64,000 nt of DNA, from the NCBI GenBank assembly GCA_934401915.1, contig CAKRSV010000004.1, forward strand, positions 62,001 to 126,000, read 5' to 3'. The notes below the pieces were generated by a model that worked only from the letters and a program-made list of their open reading frames with translations, was not told the DNA's origin and made no database searches. Source of the stretch: an uncultured Lachnospiraceae bacterium. GTDB taxonomy: Bacteria; Bacillota; Clostridia; Lachnospirales; Lachnospiraceae. Of the stretch, positions 24,601 to 33,771 are shown piece by piece. Position 1 is the stretch's first letter. Every line of letters begins with the position of its first letter. The position numbers and the translations under genes are program-made.

Positions 24601-25332
24601 ATGAAAGTGAATGGAACAGGTACAACCAATATGCAGGCAGGAATGTTTTCCCAGGCGGGTGCAGGTGATACGGTAAGCAAGAGTCTGCAAAGCCAGATTG
24701 CCAGTGCGCAGAAGCAGTTACAGGAACTTTCCTCGAATGACAGGATGTCAGTAGAAGAGAAAATGAAGAAGCGGCAGGAACTGCAAAAACAGATAGCCGA
24801 TTGGAATAATCAACTGCGCCAGCATCAGGTAGAAGAGCGGAAGAAGAAACAGCAGGAAAAGGAGCAGAAAAAAACAGGCACGGATACGAGGCAGAAGCAA
24901 AGTACAGCGCAGAGCACGGGCTGCGGTCTGTCCGGCGAAACCATGCAGGCAATGATCGGGGCAGATGTGTCCGTAAAACAGGCTAAAATCCAGAGCAGTA
25001 CAGCAGGCAGGCTGGAAGGGAAGGCAAGAGTACTGGAAACGGAAGCAAAGTACAGCAGCGATGAAGCGGTTGTGGAGCAAAAGCAGGGAGAGGCTGCCGC
25101 TTTGCAGGCAAAGGCCCAGACAGCAGTACAGGCGCAGATGGATACTTTAGCAGAGGCAAAAGATAACTTAGCGAAAGCCGCAGACCAGAATAAGGCTGAT
25201 GCGGAAAATAAGACCGATAAGGAAGATCAGACGGACAAGACAGATACTGGCAAGGAAGCACAGGCAGGGCAGGAAAGCTCCGAAACACAGAGCGAAAGCA
25301 ATCCTTATACGCCGGTGGATGTCCGTATTTAA
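24601..25332 (+). CDS. FlxA-like coiled-coil protein
   Basis: 243 residues. Residues 25-90 match the FlxA-like pattern (LQSQIASAQKQLQELSSNDR, EEKMKKRQELQKQIADWNNQLRQ), a long Gln/Glu/Lys coiled coil. A second helical Ala/Gln-rich stretch follows, then an acidic tail and the C-terminus NPYTPVDVRI. That end resembles YRPFDTRV in the protein at 13552-14133. No signal peptide. ACAGGAGGACACGGAAGT precedes the ATG. Role unknown. Confidence 0.75.
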   Translation: MKVNGTGTTNMQAGMFSQAGAGDTVSKSLQSQIASAQKQLQELSSNDRMSVEEKMKKRQELQKQIADWNNQLRQHQVEERKKKQQEKEQKKTGTDTRQKQSTAQSTGCGLSGETMQAMIGADVSVKQAKIQSSTAGRLEGKARVLETEAKYSSDEAVVEQKQGEAAALQAKAQTAVQAQMDTLAEAKDNLAKAADQNKADAENKTDKEDQTDKTDTGKEAQAGQESSETQSESNPYTPVDVRI

Positions 25333-25457
25333 GGCACCCCATAAGAAGTACAATTTTCTATAAGATGACAGCCAATAAGGATTCTGGGGATTGTGAAATA
25401 CGTGAAAATAGAATATAGTGAAATAGTAGACAGTATTTCACAGTGGGGAAAAGGCTT

Positions 25458-25811
25458 ATGGAGATTGTAGCAGTACTGGAAACGATCATGCAGCATATCG
25501 TAGAGATCGCGATCCTGTTTTTTGAGTTTGTAGGAGTAACCGTTATCATCATTTCCGGGGTAAAGGGATTTTACAATTATGTGCGCCGGAAACCGGATAT
25601 GAAGATCACGCTGGCACAGGGACTGGCGGTCGGACTGGAATTCAAACTTTGCAGTGAGATCCTGAAAACGGTCATCGTGCGGGATTGGAAAGAGATCCTG
25701 ACGGTCGCCGGTATCATCGGACTGCGGGCGGCGCTGACCTTCCTCATCCACTGGGAGATCAAAGAGGAAAAAGGGCATCCAGGCAAGGATTCGGAAAGCG
25801 GGACAAACTAA
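25458..25811 (+). CDS. DUF1622 membrane protein
   Basis: 117 residues with three membrane segments. The conserved block is ITLAQGLAVGLEFKLCSEILKTVIVRDW, characteristic of DUF1622, an uncharacterised membrane family. GGGGAAAAGG precedes ATG 25458. It is 24 bases before the next small membrane protein and likely co-transcribed with it. Confidence 0.8.
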   Translation: MEIVAVLETIMQHIVEIAILFFEFVGVTVIIISGVKGFYNYVRRKPDMKITLAQGLAVGLEFKLCSEILKTVIVRDWKEILTVAGIIGLRAALTFLIHWEIKEEKGHPGKDSESGTN

Positions 25812-25835
25812 AGGGGAAACAGAAGGATTCAGGGT

Positions 25836-26432
25836 ATGCAGATTACGGTTGAGTGGAATAAGAAAACCGCAGCGGTTGTTCTTTTTCTGGTGCTCGGCGT
25901 CTTTTTTGTACTGACAGGAGCAAGGGCGTTATATCAGCAAAAAAGTGCGACGCCGCTTAGTGCGTTTGGAAGGGAAATGGGCGCCGGAGGATGCGTGACA
26001 GGGTACGTGGCTTCCTGTGTGACGATCACGGTCAAAAATCTGGGAAATGGAAGAAGATTTGGCGTGTCGCAGACCTATCTGGCGGGTGGACGGGAGTACG
26101 ATTTCTATACGGTCCTGGTCAGTGATGGTCAATATGCGCAGCTCCTGATCTGGCGGAGTGAGACGAAGAAACGCCTGGAAAAACTGTGCCGTACCGGCGA
26201 GGCGCAGGAGGTTTTGTTTACCGGAAAAGTGGTTCATGCACCTGTGGAGCGCAACGAAGAATGGTACAAAAACGCAGAGCCGGAGAATGAAGGGTTTCAT
26301 CTGGAGAACGTGATCTCTGATTACGTGATCGTGGAGCAGAATTTTGCCGCCGAAAAGAAAAAGATATGGATCGGACTGGCTTTTCTGGTCAGCGCGGCTC
26401 TGCTGATCTATCCGGAGATACAGAGAAGATAG
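25836..26432 (+). CDS. hypothetical membrane-anchored protein
   Basis: 198 residues with an N-terminal membrane helix (about 11-31) and a second near the C-terminus (about 176-193), with about 140 residues between them on one face. The middle is beta-rich (YDFYTVLVSDGQYAQLLIW). I recognise no family. A strong terminator follows. Confidence 0.65.
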   Translation: MQITVEWNKKTAAVVLFLVLGVFFVLTGARALYQQKSATPLSAFGREMGAGGCVTGYVASCVTITVKNLGNGRRFGVSQTYLAGGREYDFYTVLVSDGQYAQLLIWRSETKKRLEKLCRTGEAQEVLFTGKVVHAPVERNEEWYKNAEPENEGFHLENVISDYVIVEQNFAAEKKKIWIGLAFLVSAALLIYPEIQRR

Positions 26433-26460
26433 AGAGTATCACAGCAGGGGTGGCAGATAT

Positions 26461-26508
26461 AGCGGGAACAAATTAACCGGATTCCGGTCAATTTGCTCCC
26501 GCTTTTTT
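26461..26508 (+). terminator. intrinsic terminator
   Basis: AGCGGGA and AAATT pair with AATTT and TCCCGCT around a CCGG-ATT-CCGG tip, followed by six T. It closes the two-gene membrane-protein operon. Confidence 0.75.
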
Positions 26509-26898
26509 ACCGGATGCTTTCCAGTAATGGTACCCACTTCTCGCTGGTAAGTCCCTCAGAAAGGGAGAGGGAGTAAGAGTAAGTAGTATCCTGCCAGATT
26601 GCCAGGGTATAAAGACCTGAATCGCCCTTTAACAGAACGGTGTCTGTGCCATTTCATCCCAGTAGGAGCAGTAGATAACTTCCGATGGGGTGAAGGGCAG
26701 TCCGGTTACTTCTGCCACGGGGAAACCAACGGCGGCAGACAGTTCCGCAGAGGAAGAAACTTCGGTAATGCCATTGACGGCAGTAAGGCTTTCCGATACA
26801 TCCGGCTGGGGAGTAAAGGATAACCCAGGCAGAATACGGGCACGCATTTCTTCTGTCACAACAAGGTTATCCATGATTTCATGATATTGTTTCTTCAC
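26507..26898 (-). pseudogene. DUF4367-type anti-sigma-linked protein, internal deletion
   Basis: Starts at GTG (26898) with KKQYHEIMDNLVVTEEMRARIL, the short cytosolic start of such proteins. FPVAEVTGLPFTPSEVIYCSYWDEMAQ follows, and the frame then runs to a stop near 26,630. The C-terminal end resumes in another frame (LKGDSGLYTLAIWQDTTYSY to SEKWVPLLESIR) and stops at 26507. Perhaps 40 residues are missing at about 26,645. It overlaps the upstream sigma-factor remnant by 20 bases, the usual pairing for these genes. Confidence 0.65.
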
Positions 26899-27426
26899 AG
26901 TCGTATACCTCCTTTAACAGTTCTTTTAAGCGGGCACGTCCCCTGTGTAAATCCGAGCGGATGGTTGCTTCCGGTTTATGGAGGACAGCAGCAATCTGCC
27001 TGGTAGAATAATTTTCATAATAGAATAAGTGAATCACTTCCCGGTATTTTACCGGCAGACTTTTGACCGCTTCCCATACAAAGGAAAGGTCTTCCTTCTG
27101 GGCAGCAGCCAGGCTATCTCATGTTCTTTGCTTTCAAAGACCGGTGCAGTCTTTAGAAACTGCACCAGCGTATCCTGTAAGATTTCCTCAGCATCACTCA
27201 TGTTATGCAGATAAGAGTAGGCATAGCGAAGAATATGGTTGCCATAATCCGTCAGAATCTGTTCCGCCTGTTGTTTTACCAGCAGACGGTTTCCGGTAAG
27301 CGGTGTGTCAGATGCGGTTGCCGTACTGTTTGGTAAGATAAGGCTTACCGCATGGTAGTACAGGCGCAAAAGCGTCTGCCGGAGCAATATGCAGAAAGGA
27401 ATTTGGGGTGTAAAACAGGTATCCAT
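26879..27426 (-). pseudogene. ECF-type sigma factor, internal deletion with frameshift
   Basis: The first frame includes sigma region 2 (LRYAYSYLHNMSDAEEILQDTLVQFLK, then KEHEIAWLL). At about 27,100 it changes frame, and region 4 follows as EDLSFVWEAVKSLPVKYREV, then YYENYSTRQIAAVLHKPEATIRSDLHRGRARLKELL, ending at 26879. The linker between regions 2 and 4 (roughly 35 residues) is lost. The first 45 residues in the open frame do not look like a normal N-terminus and may be run-on. Confidence 0.75.
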
Positions 27427-27451
27427 AGTTCACTTCTTTGGTAACAAATGG

Positions 27452-27550
27452 TCAGTTAATCCGGGTCACCAGTTCAGTAAAGGCATCCTGAGCAAGCCCG
27501 GTACTGCTGGAGACAGAATAAGTATAGCTATCCACATAATTTGGATATAA
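27452..27550 (-). pseudogene. C-terminal fragment of a DUF4367-like protein
   Basis: A 32-codon stretch reading LYPNYVDSYTYSVSSSTGLA, then QDAFTELVTRIN and a stop. It resembles the C-terminal tail of the same class as the gene at 26507-26898. No start or upstream part is present. It fills most of the gap between the sigma remnant and degV. Confidence 0.45.
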
Positions 27551-27631
27551 AGTGAAAAGCATTATACTTTATAGAAGATAGAAATGTGTTTGATAAATAG
27601 GGAGGCAATTATTGATAATGGGGAGGCGGAA

Positions 27632-28537
27632 TTAGGATTCCGCCCCGCCCAGTTCCCGATCCTTTGCCATAAAGAAGAGGGCGACTGTGTCCGGTCCAAC
27701 ATGGCTTCCCGTGCAATAATCATAGGAAGTGTTGATGAAATCGCGCACGTGCACCCTCTTTTGGATCTCATCCATCACGTAGAGAGAGTCCTCGTAGGCG
27801 TCGGCGTGCGCAATGCCGATGATCTGCTTCTCCGGCTCCACAATGTTGTCGCAGACAAGAGAAACCAGCGTATTGAGCGCGGCCTTGCGTCCGCGGCATT
27901 TCTGGTATTGTACGATATAGCCGTCCCTGTTGCCTCGAAGGATCGGCTTGATGTTCAGAATATTGCCGACAAGAGCGGCAGAGCCGCTGAGCCGTCCGGT
28001 GTGGGCGAGATATTTCAGATCGCCTACGGTAAAGACGCCGTTCATGCGGGCAGGGTAAGACTGAAGTGTATCGGCAACGGCGTCCACCTCCATGCCCTGT
28101 TCGCGCATTTCGCTGGCATAGATCGCAAGGATTCCCTGCGCGAGGGAAGCGTTTAGGGAATCGAGCAGACGGATCTTACGGTTTTCGGGCGGATTCTCCA
28201 TCAGATCTTCCGCGGCGATACGGGCGGAGTTGAAGGTGCCGCTGATACCGCTGCTCAGAGAGATATAGAGAATATCTTCTCCCTTTTCCATGATCTTCCG
28301 AAAATAATCTTCAAAATCGCCGCTGCTGATCAGGCCGGTTTTTACCTCGGCGCCGGAGCGGATCGCGTTATAATATTCTTTCCCTTTGCTCCGTTCTTCT
28401 TCCGGCGTGAGATCCGGGTCGAAACATGTCACGCTTTTCCCATTCACGAAATTGACAAAAGAAATCACGTTGATGTTGTACTGTTTTACAAGCTGTGCCG
28501 GAATGTTGGCGGCAGAGTCTACAATGATCTGAAACAT
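27632..28537 (-). CDS. DegV family fatty-acid-binding protein
   Basis: 301 residues, full length. The N-terminal IIVDSAANIPAQLVKQYNINV and the blocks SSGISGTFNSARIAAEDL, VGDLKYLAHTGRLSGSAALVG and GNRDGYIVQYQKCRGRKAAL are DegV hallmarks. These proteins bind fatty acids and feed them to fatty acid kinase. It is transcribed away from a kinase-like gene, and a perfect palindrome lies between the two. Confidence 0.92.
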   Translation of the reverse strand: MFQIIVDSAANIPAQLVKQYNINVISFVNFVNGKSVTCFDPDLTPEEERSKGKEYYNAIRSGAEVKTGLISSGDFEDYFRKIMEKGEDILYISLSSGISGTFNSARIAAEDLMENPPENRKIRLLDSLNASLAQGILAIYASEMREQGMEVDAVADTLQSYPARMNGVFTVGDLKYLAHTGRLSGSAALVGNILNIKPILRGNRDGYIVQYQKCRGRKAALNTLVSLVCDNIVEPEKQIIGIAHADAYEDSLYVMDEIQKRVHVRDFINTSYDYCTGSHVGPDTVALFFMAKDRELGGAES

Positions 28538-28652
28538 GGATTTTTCCTCATATTTTCCAGGATAACCGCGCAGGAGGATTTTATACGGAAGATCATCTGC
28601 TGCAAGGAGATCCTAAGTGTTACATTTTGTATAATCATCGAGACATTATTAT

Positions 28653-28673
28653 ACATAGTATTAGATACTATGT
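28653..28673. promoter_or_regulatory. perfect palindrome between divergent genes
   Basis: ACATAGTAT-TAG-ATACTATGT, 9-base arms around 3 bases. It sits in the 221-base divergent region between degV and the P-loop gene and overlaps TATAAT-like sequences on both strands, as expected for a shared operator. Confidence 0.5.
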
Positions 28674-28758
28674 CAAATGGTATTTAAAGTAAATGAAATC
28701 TGCTATACACAGAGCAGGACGGAGGTATATAATCAGATCAGGAACAGAAGAGGTGCGT

Positions 28759-29268
28759 ATGGCAAGGTTGATAATTCTCAGGGGAAATTCAGGCAGCGGC
28801 AAGACGACCGTTGCGAAGGCGCTGCAAAAGCGATTTGGAAGTAATACGATGCTGATCTCGCAGGATGTGGTCAGAAGGGATATGCTGCAGGTGAAGGATG
28901 GCCCGGATTCGGAGGCCATCCCGCTGATTGGAGAGCTTCTGAAATATGGCAGGAGTCACAGTGAAGTGGTGATACTGGAAGGGATCATGTACGCGGATTG
29001 GTACAGACCTGTATTTGAGCTGGCGACCAGGCTGTATGAAAAAGTGGATGCGTACTATTTTGATCTGCCCTTTGAGGAAACCCTGAGGCGGCATCAGACA
29101 AAGCCGAACTGTAAGGAGTTTGGAGAGGTGGAAATGCGCAGATGGTGGCGGGAGAAGGACTTTTCGGATGTCCTGAGCGAGGTGCGGATCTGTGCAGAAA
29201 AAGATCTGGAGAGCATCGTGGAAGATATTTGCGGGGGAGACGAAAAAAAGAATTCCATGCTACAATGA
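28759..29268 (+). CDS. P-loop kinase-like protein (AAA_33/Zeta-toxin-like)
   Basis: About 169 residues. Walker A LRGNSGSGKTTVAKAL is at residues 6-21. SQDVVRRDML and VVILEGIMY resemble the substrate and Walker B regions of small phosphotransferases, and DLPFEETLRRHQTKP the lid. ATG 28759 is chosen because the protein's first strand begins there. It could phosphorylate a small molecule or nucleotide. Substrate unknown. A terminator follows directly. Confidence 0.8.
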   Translation: MARLIILRGNSGSGKTTVAKALQKRFGSNTMLISQDVVRRDMLQVKDGPDSEAIPLIGELLKYGRSHSEVVILEGIMYADWYRPVFELATRLYEKVDAYYFDLPFEETLRRHQTKPNCKEFGEVEMRRWWREKDFSDVLSEVRICAEKDLESIVEDICGGDEKKNSMLQ

Positions 29269-29300
29269 ACAGGACATAGTGTTGTCCTGTTTGTTTTGTT
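29269..29300 (+). terminator. intrinsic terminator
   Basis: ACAGGACA (29269-29276) and TGTCCTGT (29283-29290) form a perfect 8-base stem with a 6-base loop, followed by a T-rich run. Confidence 0.75.
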
Positions 29301-29323
29301 AGAGTAGAAAAAAGGAGTTCATT

Positions 29324-30364
29324 ATGAAGATAGACAGACTGATCGGGATTCTTTCCATTCTTTTGCAGACGGATCTGGTCACAGCGCCGGAGCTTGCAGA
29401 AAAGTTTGAGGTTTCCCGGAGAACCATCAACCGCGACATCGAAGCGCTGGGGAAGGCGGGGATCCCCATACAGACGATCCAGGGAACCGGCGGAGGGATC
29501 CGCATTATGGACGGCTTTCGGATGGACAGAACCCTGCTGACCTCCAGAGATATGCAGGGGATCATGGCGGGACTGCGCAGTCTTGACAGTGTGAGCGGAA
29601 GCCATTACTACAGCCAGCTCATGGAAAAGATCAAATCGGGAGCCTCGTCCTTTATCACGGGAAGAGATTCGATCCTGATCGATCTTTCTTCCTGGTATAA
29701 GGATTCCATCACGCCCAAGGTGACGACCATTCAGGATGCGATCGAGGAGCGGAGAATCCTTGCCTTCCGCTATTATGCGCCCAAAAGCGTCAGTGACCGC
29801 GAGGTTGAGCCGTATTATCTGATCTTTAAGTGGTCGAGCTGGTATCTGTGGGGATACTGCCTGAAAAAGGAGGACTTCCGGCTTTTTAAGCTGAACCGGA
29901 TGGACCTTCTGGTCATCGGGAAGCAGGAATTTAAGGGGCGGGAGGTGCCGATGCCGGATCTTTCCATTGCAAGCCTTTTTCCACCGGACATTGAGGTACA
30001 GGCGATATTTGATGCAGAGATGAAGTGGAAGCTGGTCGAAGAGTTCGGACCGCACTGTTTCCGGGAACTGTCTGACGGCAGGCTGTATTTCCGGGAAAAG
30101 TATTCGGACGAGGAGAGTTTGATCGTCTGGCTGCTCACCTTCGGCGATAAGGTGGAAATTCTGGAACCGGCGTCTGTCAGAAAAGAACTTCTGAAAATAG
30201 CAAATGGAATGAAGTCCTTGTACGAGGACAACCGGCGGGAAACAGCTCCGGAAAGCATGGAAAGTAGGGAGCCGGAATGCCGGACAGAAGGAAGCGCAGA
30301 CACAAACTTGTTATGCGAAAAAACGTGCGCAGAAATGAGGAGAAAAGATGAAAAAATGGTATGA
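29324..30364 (+). CDS. WYL-domain transcriptional regulator (YafY-like)
   Basis: 346 residues. The N-terminal winged helix reads LVTAPELAEKFEVSRRTINRDIEAL (residues 18-42). The central WYL domain has EERRILAFRYYAPKS and FKWSSWYLWGYCLKKEDFRLFKLNRM, and a WCX domain follows. The last 25-30 residues (from about PECRTEGS) are encoded inside leader-element copy D and look like run-on rather than protein. The gene overlaps the next by 17 bases. Confidence 0.88.
   Translation: MKIDRLIGILSILLQTDLVTAPELAEKFEVSRRTINRDIEALGKAGIPIQTIQGTGGGIRIMDGFRMDRTLLTSRDMQGIMAGLRSLDSVSGSHYYSQLMEKIKSGASSFITGRDSILIDLSSWYKDSITPKVTTIQDAIEERRILAFRYYAPKSVSDREVEPYYLIFKWSSWYLWGYCLKKEDFRLFKLNRMDLLVIGKQEFKGREVPMPDLSIASLFPPDIEVQAIFDAEMKWKLVEEFGPHCFRELSDGRLYFREKYSDEESLIVWLLTFGDKVEILEPASVRKELLKIANGMKSLYEDNRRETAPESMESREPECRTEGSADTNLLCEKTCAEMRRKDEKMV
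30296..30347 (+). repeat. dispersed leader element, copy D (3' part), inside the regulator's coding end
   Basis: GACACAAACTTGTTATGCG, then AAAAAACGTGCGCAGAAATGAGGA, matches the 3' half of copies A and B. It supplies the Shine-Dalgarno for the TIGR04076 gene at 30348 and is read through as the C-terminus of the WYL regulator. Confidence 0.65.
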
Positions 30365-30695
30365 CGAGGAGTATGAATTTGAGGTGGAGGTGACCGGATT
30401 CCTGCGTGGAGATCACACGGAGCACTACTGCCGCAACGGGGAGGAGATCGGGGACAAGTATACCTGTACGTACGGCTGTCCGGTCAATGAGCAGGGATTT
30501 GGAATCTGCCCCAAGGCGATGCTGGTGATGTATCCGGCGATGGAGGCGATCCGCAGCGGCGGCGATCTGGAAAATATCGGCGGCAACGGCAGATACACGA
30601 AGGATTTTGTCTGCCCGGACGGGTGCGTGATGTTTCGTCTGACAGCGACAAAGACAGGAAATGAAAACTTTTATAAAGGAAAGTTTTACCAGTAA
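30348..30695 (+). CDS. TIGR04076 family protein
   Basis: 115 residues, no signal peptide. Cys-rich pattern: YCRNGEEIGDKYTCTYGCPVN, GICPKAMLVMYPAMEAIRSGG and DFVCPDGCVMFRLTA match the TIGR04076 family, a small uncharacterised group with conserved Cys that may bind metal. It starts inside the end of the WYL regulator gene and is likely under its influence. Confidence 0.8.
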   Translation: MKKWYDEEYEFEVEVTGFLRGDHTEHYCRNGEEIGDKYTCTYGCPVNEQGFGICPKAMLVMYPAMEAIRSGGDLENIGGNGRYTKDFVCPDGCVMFRLTATKTGNENFYKGKFYQ

Positions 30696-30697
30696 AG

Positions 30698-30723
30698 AAT
30701 CCCCCGGCAAAATCCCCCGGCAA
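30698..30723 (+). repeat. perfect 13-base tandem repeat
   Basis: AATCCCCCGGCAA occurs twice in direct succession right after the TIGR04076 stop codon. Origin unknown. Confidence 0.6.
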
Positions 30724-30738
30724 AACGGGTGGGAATAC

Positions 30739-30767
30739 TTGCATTTTTTGTTACTTTTTGCTACGAT
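30739..30767 (+). promoter_or_regulatory. promoter candidate for the chemoreceptor
   Basis: TTGCAT (30739-30744), 17 bases, TACGAT (30762-30767). It would give a leader of about 135 nt before the chemoreceptor start. I could not match that leader to a known riboswitch. Confidence 0.35.
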
Positions 30768-30907
30768 AATAATGGTTTGTATACCATAAGGAAACATATG
30801 CCGGACGCGGGACAAATATTTTGCACAGGAAGAGAAAGCGGTGTTTTCTGACAAAAGAAGGGACGGAAACGTGTTCTGGTATAGAAAATACGTTAGGGGG
30901 ACGTCTT

Positions 30908-32995
30908 ATGAAATCAATTCGAGCAAAAGTAACGATCAGCATCATCATGTGCTCACTCATCTCATCTATCCTGATCAGTGTGATCAGCATCGGATATTCC
31001 AGTAAGACAACTGCAGATGACGCACGAAAAGAGCTGGCGATGACCTGCGAAAATGCAAGCGGTGAGATCAACGCGCTGGTATCCCGTATTGAGCAGTCGG
31101 TCGACACAGTCAGCGACATAGCGCTGGAGAATCTGGATTTTCAGAAGTTCCAGTCAGACAGCGCCTATGTGGACAGCTATACAGAGAGCCTGCGCGATGA
31201 TTTTATCACCTTTGCAGAGCATACGGATGGAGCGATCTGTGCATACATACGTTACAATCCGGATTTCACCAGCCCGACATCGGGTATTTTCCTGACCAGA
31301 CCGGATACGCAGTCTGAGTTTACGAGCGTTACGCCGACAGACTTCAGTATCTATGACAAAGACGACGTCGCACACGTTGGATGGTACTATATCCCCGTAG
31401 AAAACAAGGCGCCGATCTGGATGGATCCGTATCTGAATGAAAATGTCAATATCTACATGATCTCCTATGTCGTACCGCTGTATGTGGACGGCGTTTCCGT
31501 AGGTATCATCGGAATGGATATCGACTTTGGACAGATAACTGACTACACGGATGCGATCAAGGCGTTTGACACCGGTTATTCCTTTATTGCGAAGAACGAT
31601 GGAACGATACAGCACCACGCAGAGATTCCTGCCGGAACCGATCTGGCAACCTATGACAACGGAGCGCTTGCCAAGGTTGGCGAGTTCATGTCGGACGATG
31701 CGAACCAGTCCACGGTAATCAGCTACAAGTGGAATGGAAAAGAAAACTATATGACGTTTTCCAAGCTGGATATCGGAATGGATCTTGCGATCACAGTGCC
31801 GACCGTCGAAGTGACGGCACACGCCAAAAAAGTGGCGATACAGACCATAGGAGCGATGTGTATCGGAATCGTGGTATCGGTAGTTCTGGGAATCGTGCTT
31901 GGAAACAGCATCGCAGGACCGATCGTAAAGATCACCTCGATCGTAAAGCAGACGGCGGCGCTGAACTTCCAGAAGACGACTGATGGAAGCAGGCTGGTGA
32001 AGCGTAAGGACGAGACGGGAAGCATGGCGAAGGCGGTCAGCGAGATGCGCGGCGTGCTCCGTTCCTTAGTCACCGATATGGAGCAGCTGCGGGACGGCAT
32101 GCTTCACAATATGGAAGAACTGGATGGCGTGATGAAAGAGAACAATGCCATCTCTGAAGATAATTCGGCAACGACACAGGAGCTTGCAGCCGGCATGGAA
32201 GAGACAACGGCGAGCGCAGGCATGATCGTGAGCAGCATCGGAGCGATCCAGGAGAATGTGACCGGAATCCGCGACCTGTCCCGCAACGGACAGACGGAGT
32301 CGAAGGAGGTCAAGGAACGCGCAAGAAAGCTGCGCGACACCACAGAGACTTCCAGCAACCGCACGATGGAAGTGTACCAGTCCATGAAGGCGAGAACGGA
32401 CGATGCGATCGAGCAGTCCAAGGTGGTCGCAAAGATCAACGAGCTGACAGAGAACATCCGGAACATTTCCTCCCAGACGAACCTGCTGGCACTGAACGCC
32501 AATATCGAGGCGGCAAGAGCCGGGGAAGCGGGCAGAGGCTTCGCCGTAGTAGCGACAGAGATCGGCACGCTGGCAACGCAGACCTTCCAGACGGTAGACG
32601 GGATCAATCAGATCGTGGAAGAGGTTAACGCCGCTGTGGATAACATGACAGAGTGCATCCGTGTGATCATGGACTTCCTGGACAAGACGGTAGTTACCGA
32701 TTACAGCTCCTTCAAGGAAGTGGGCGAGAAGTACGAGGACGACGCAAGCACCTTTGCCGTAGCTATGGAAAAGATCTACGACGAGATCTCCCAGCTCAGC
32801 GAGAAGATCGACGACATCGCAGAGACAATCGAGAACGTGAGCGAGACGATCAACCAGTCTACAGAGGGCGTTAACCTGATCGCGGAGAAATCCTGCGACG
32901 CCGTACAGAAGACATCCGAGGGGTACGAGCGATTGCAGAATAACAGAGAGGGTCTGCAGCATCTGAAAGAGCTGATCGATCAGTTCCAGTTATAA
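30908..32995 (+). CDS. methyl-accepting chemotaxis protein with dCache sensor
   Basis: About 695 residues. Membrane helix 1 is at residues 8-30. An extracellular double-Cache domain follows ([51 protein letters not shown]), which commonly binds amino acids or carboxylates. Helix 2 lies near residues 310-335, then HAMP, then the signalling tip [33 protein letters not shown]. The ATG has GTTAGGGGGAC upstream. No other chemotaxis gene is nearby, so it is an orphan receptor. Confidence 0.93.
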   Translation: MKSIRAKVTISIIMCSLISSILISVISIGYSSKTTADDARKELAMTCENASGEINALVSRIEQSVDTVSDIALENLDFQKFQSDSAYVDSYTESLRDDFITFAEHTDGAICAYIRYNPDFTSPTSGIFLTRPDTQSEFTSVTPTDFSIYDKDDVAHVGWYYIPVENKAPIWMDPYLNENVNIYMISYVVPLYVDGVSVGIIGMDIDFGQITDYTDAIKAFDTGYSFIAKNDGTIQHHAEIPAGTDLATYDNGALAKVGEFMSDDANQSTVISYKWNGKENYMTFSKLDIGMDLAITVPTVEVTAHAKKVAIQTIGAMCIGIVVSVVLGIVLGNSIAGPIVKITSIVKQTAALNFQKTTDGSRLVKRKDETGSMAKAVSEMRGVLRSLVTDMEQLRDGMLHNMEELDGVMKENNAISEDNSATTQELAAGMEETTASAGMIVSSIGAIQENVTGIRDLSRNGQTESKEVKERARKLRDTTETSSNRTMEVYQSMKARTDDAIEQSKVVAKINELTENIRNISSQTNLLALNANIEAARAGEAGRGFAVVATEIGTLATQTFQTVDGINQIVEEVNAAVDNMTECIRVIMDFLDKTVVTDYSSFKEVGEKYEDDASTFAVAMEKIYDEISQLSEKIDDIAETIENVSETINQSTEGVNLIAEKSCDAVQKTSEGYERLQNNREGLQHLKELIDQFQL

Positions 32996-33050
32996 AAGAA
33001 TGTGGCAGGGAAAAACCTGCATGGCAAGAGAATAGAGAAAAGCGATAGGG

Positions 33051-33080
33051 AGAGGCTGCCGGAAGGCGGTCTCTTTCTTT
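33051..33080 (+). terminator. intrinsic terminator
   Basis: AGAGGCTGCC (33051-33060), GGAA loop, GGCGGTCTCT (33065-33074), then TTCTTT. It ends the chemoreceptor transcript. Confidence 0.7.
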
Positions 33081-33102
33081 AATGTTCGGCAAAAATCCAC
33101 CC

Positions 33103-33559
33103 CTACTTTGTACTGCCGATAAAGTCGGAGAAGGTGATGCCAATCTGACGCTTGCACACAGCGGCAAAATGTGACGGAGAGTCGAACACGGCCTGCATGG
33201 CACAGGAGGTGATGTCCGGATTTTTCTGATAGAATTCATAGAACTTGCGCATCCTTAGGATCACCAGATAGTGACTGAAGGAAAGACCGGTCTGAGCCTT
33301 GAACAGATGGGAAAACCGGCTGGCTGGTCTCATCGAAGAGGAACACCAGAAGACTGCTGTCTTCGGAAGCGGTGGTGTGGGGGACGTCCGAGGCAATGAA
33401 GAGAGCCTGCGTCTCGATCTGCCGGCTGCGGATACAGCAGTGCAGATTGCCGTGCGAAGCAACGAGGAGATGGATCGCCGTGTGCGCATGGATCTGGGGC
33501 GTGGCATATGCGGAGCGCATCAGCAGATGATCTTCGATCAGAATATGTTCCGTTTTCAT
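33103..33559 (-). pseudogene. AraC family regulator, internal deletion with frameshift
   Basis: The N-terminal sensor part is read from ATG 33559 (TPQIHAHTAIHLLVASHGNLH through LLVFLFDETS). At about 33,325 the frame changes, and the C-terminal helix-turn-helix part appears as RFSHLFKAQTGLSFSHYLVI, then VFDSPSHFAAVCKRQIGITF, ending at 33103. A normal protein of this class is nearer 250 residues, so the middle, including the first DNA-binding helices, is gone. Confidence 0.7.
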
Positions 33560-33771
33560 GGCGGTTCTCCTTTCTCTGAGATCTGTAAACTGTACTTATC
33601 TTACTTTTTTTCCGAAGATTTTTCAAGGGAAGCGAAAATAGCATCTATTTGAAAGCGGCGACTGTCTTTTTCGGTGTACGCTGACAGGGAAGATCGAAAG
33701 TACAGTCCGGCAGGACGCACCTTTTTCGGGAAGTGCCTGCCGGAGGATCGATAAGAAAAGAGGAGACCGCT

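Noticed and set aside
30768..30907. The long leader of the chemoreceptor as a cyclic di-GMP riboswitch
   Set aside because: I could not find the conserved core of either class I or class II in the right order, only scattered short matches.
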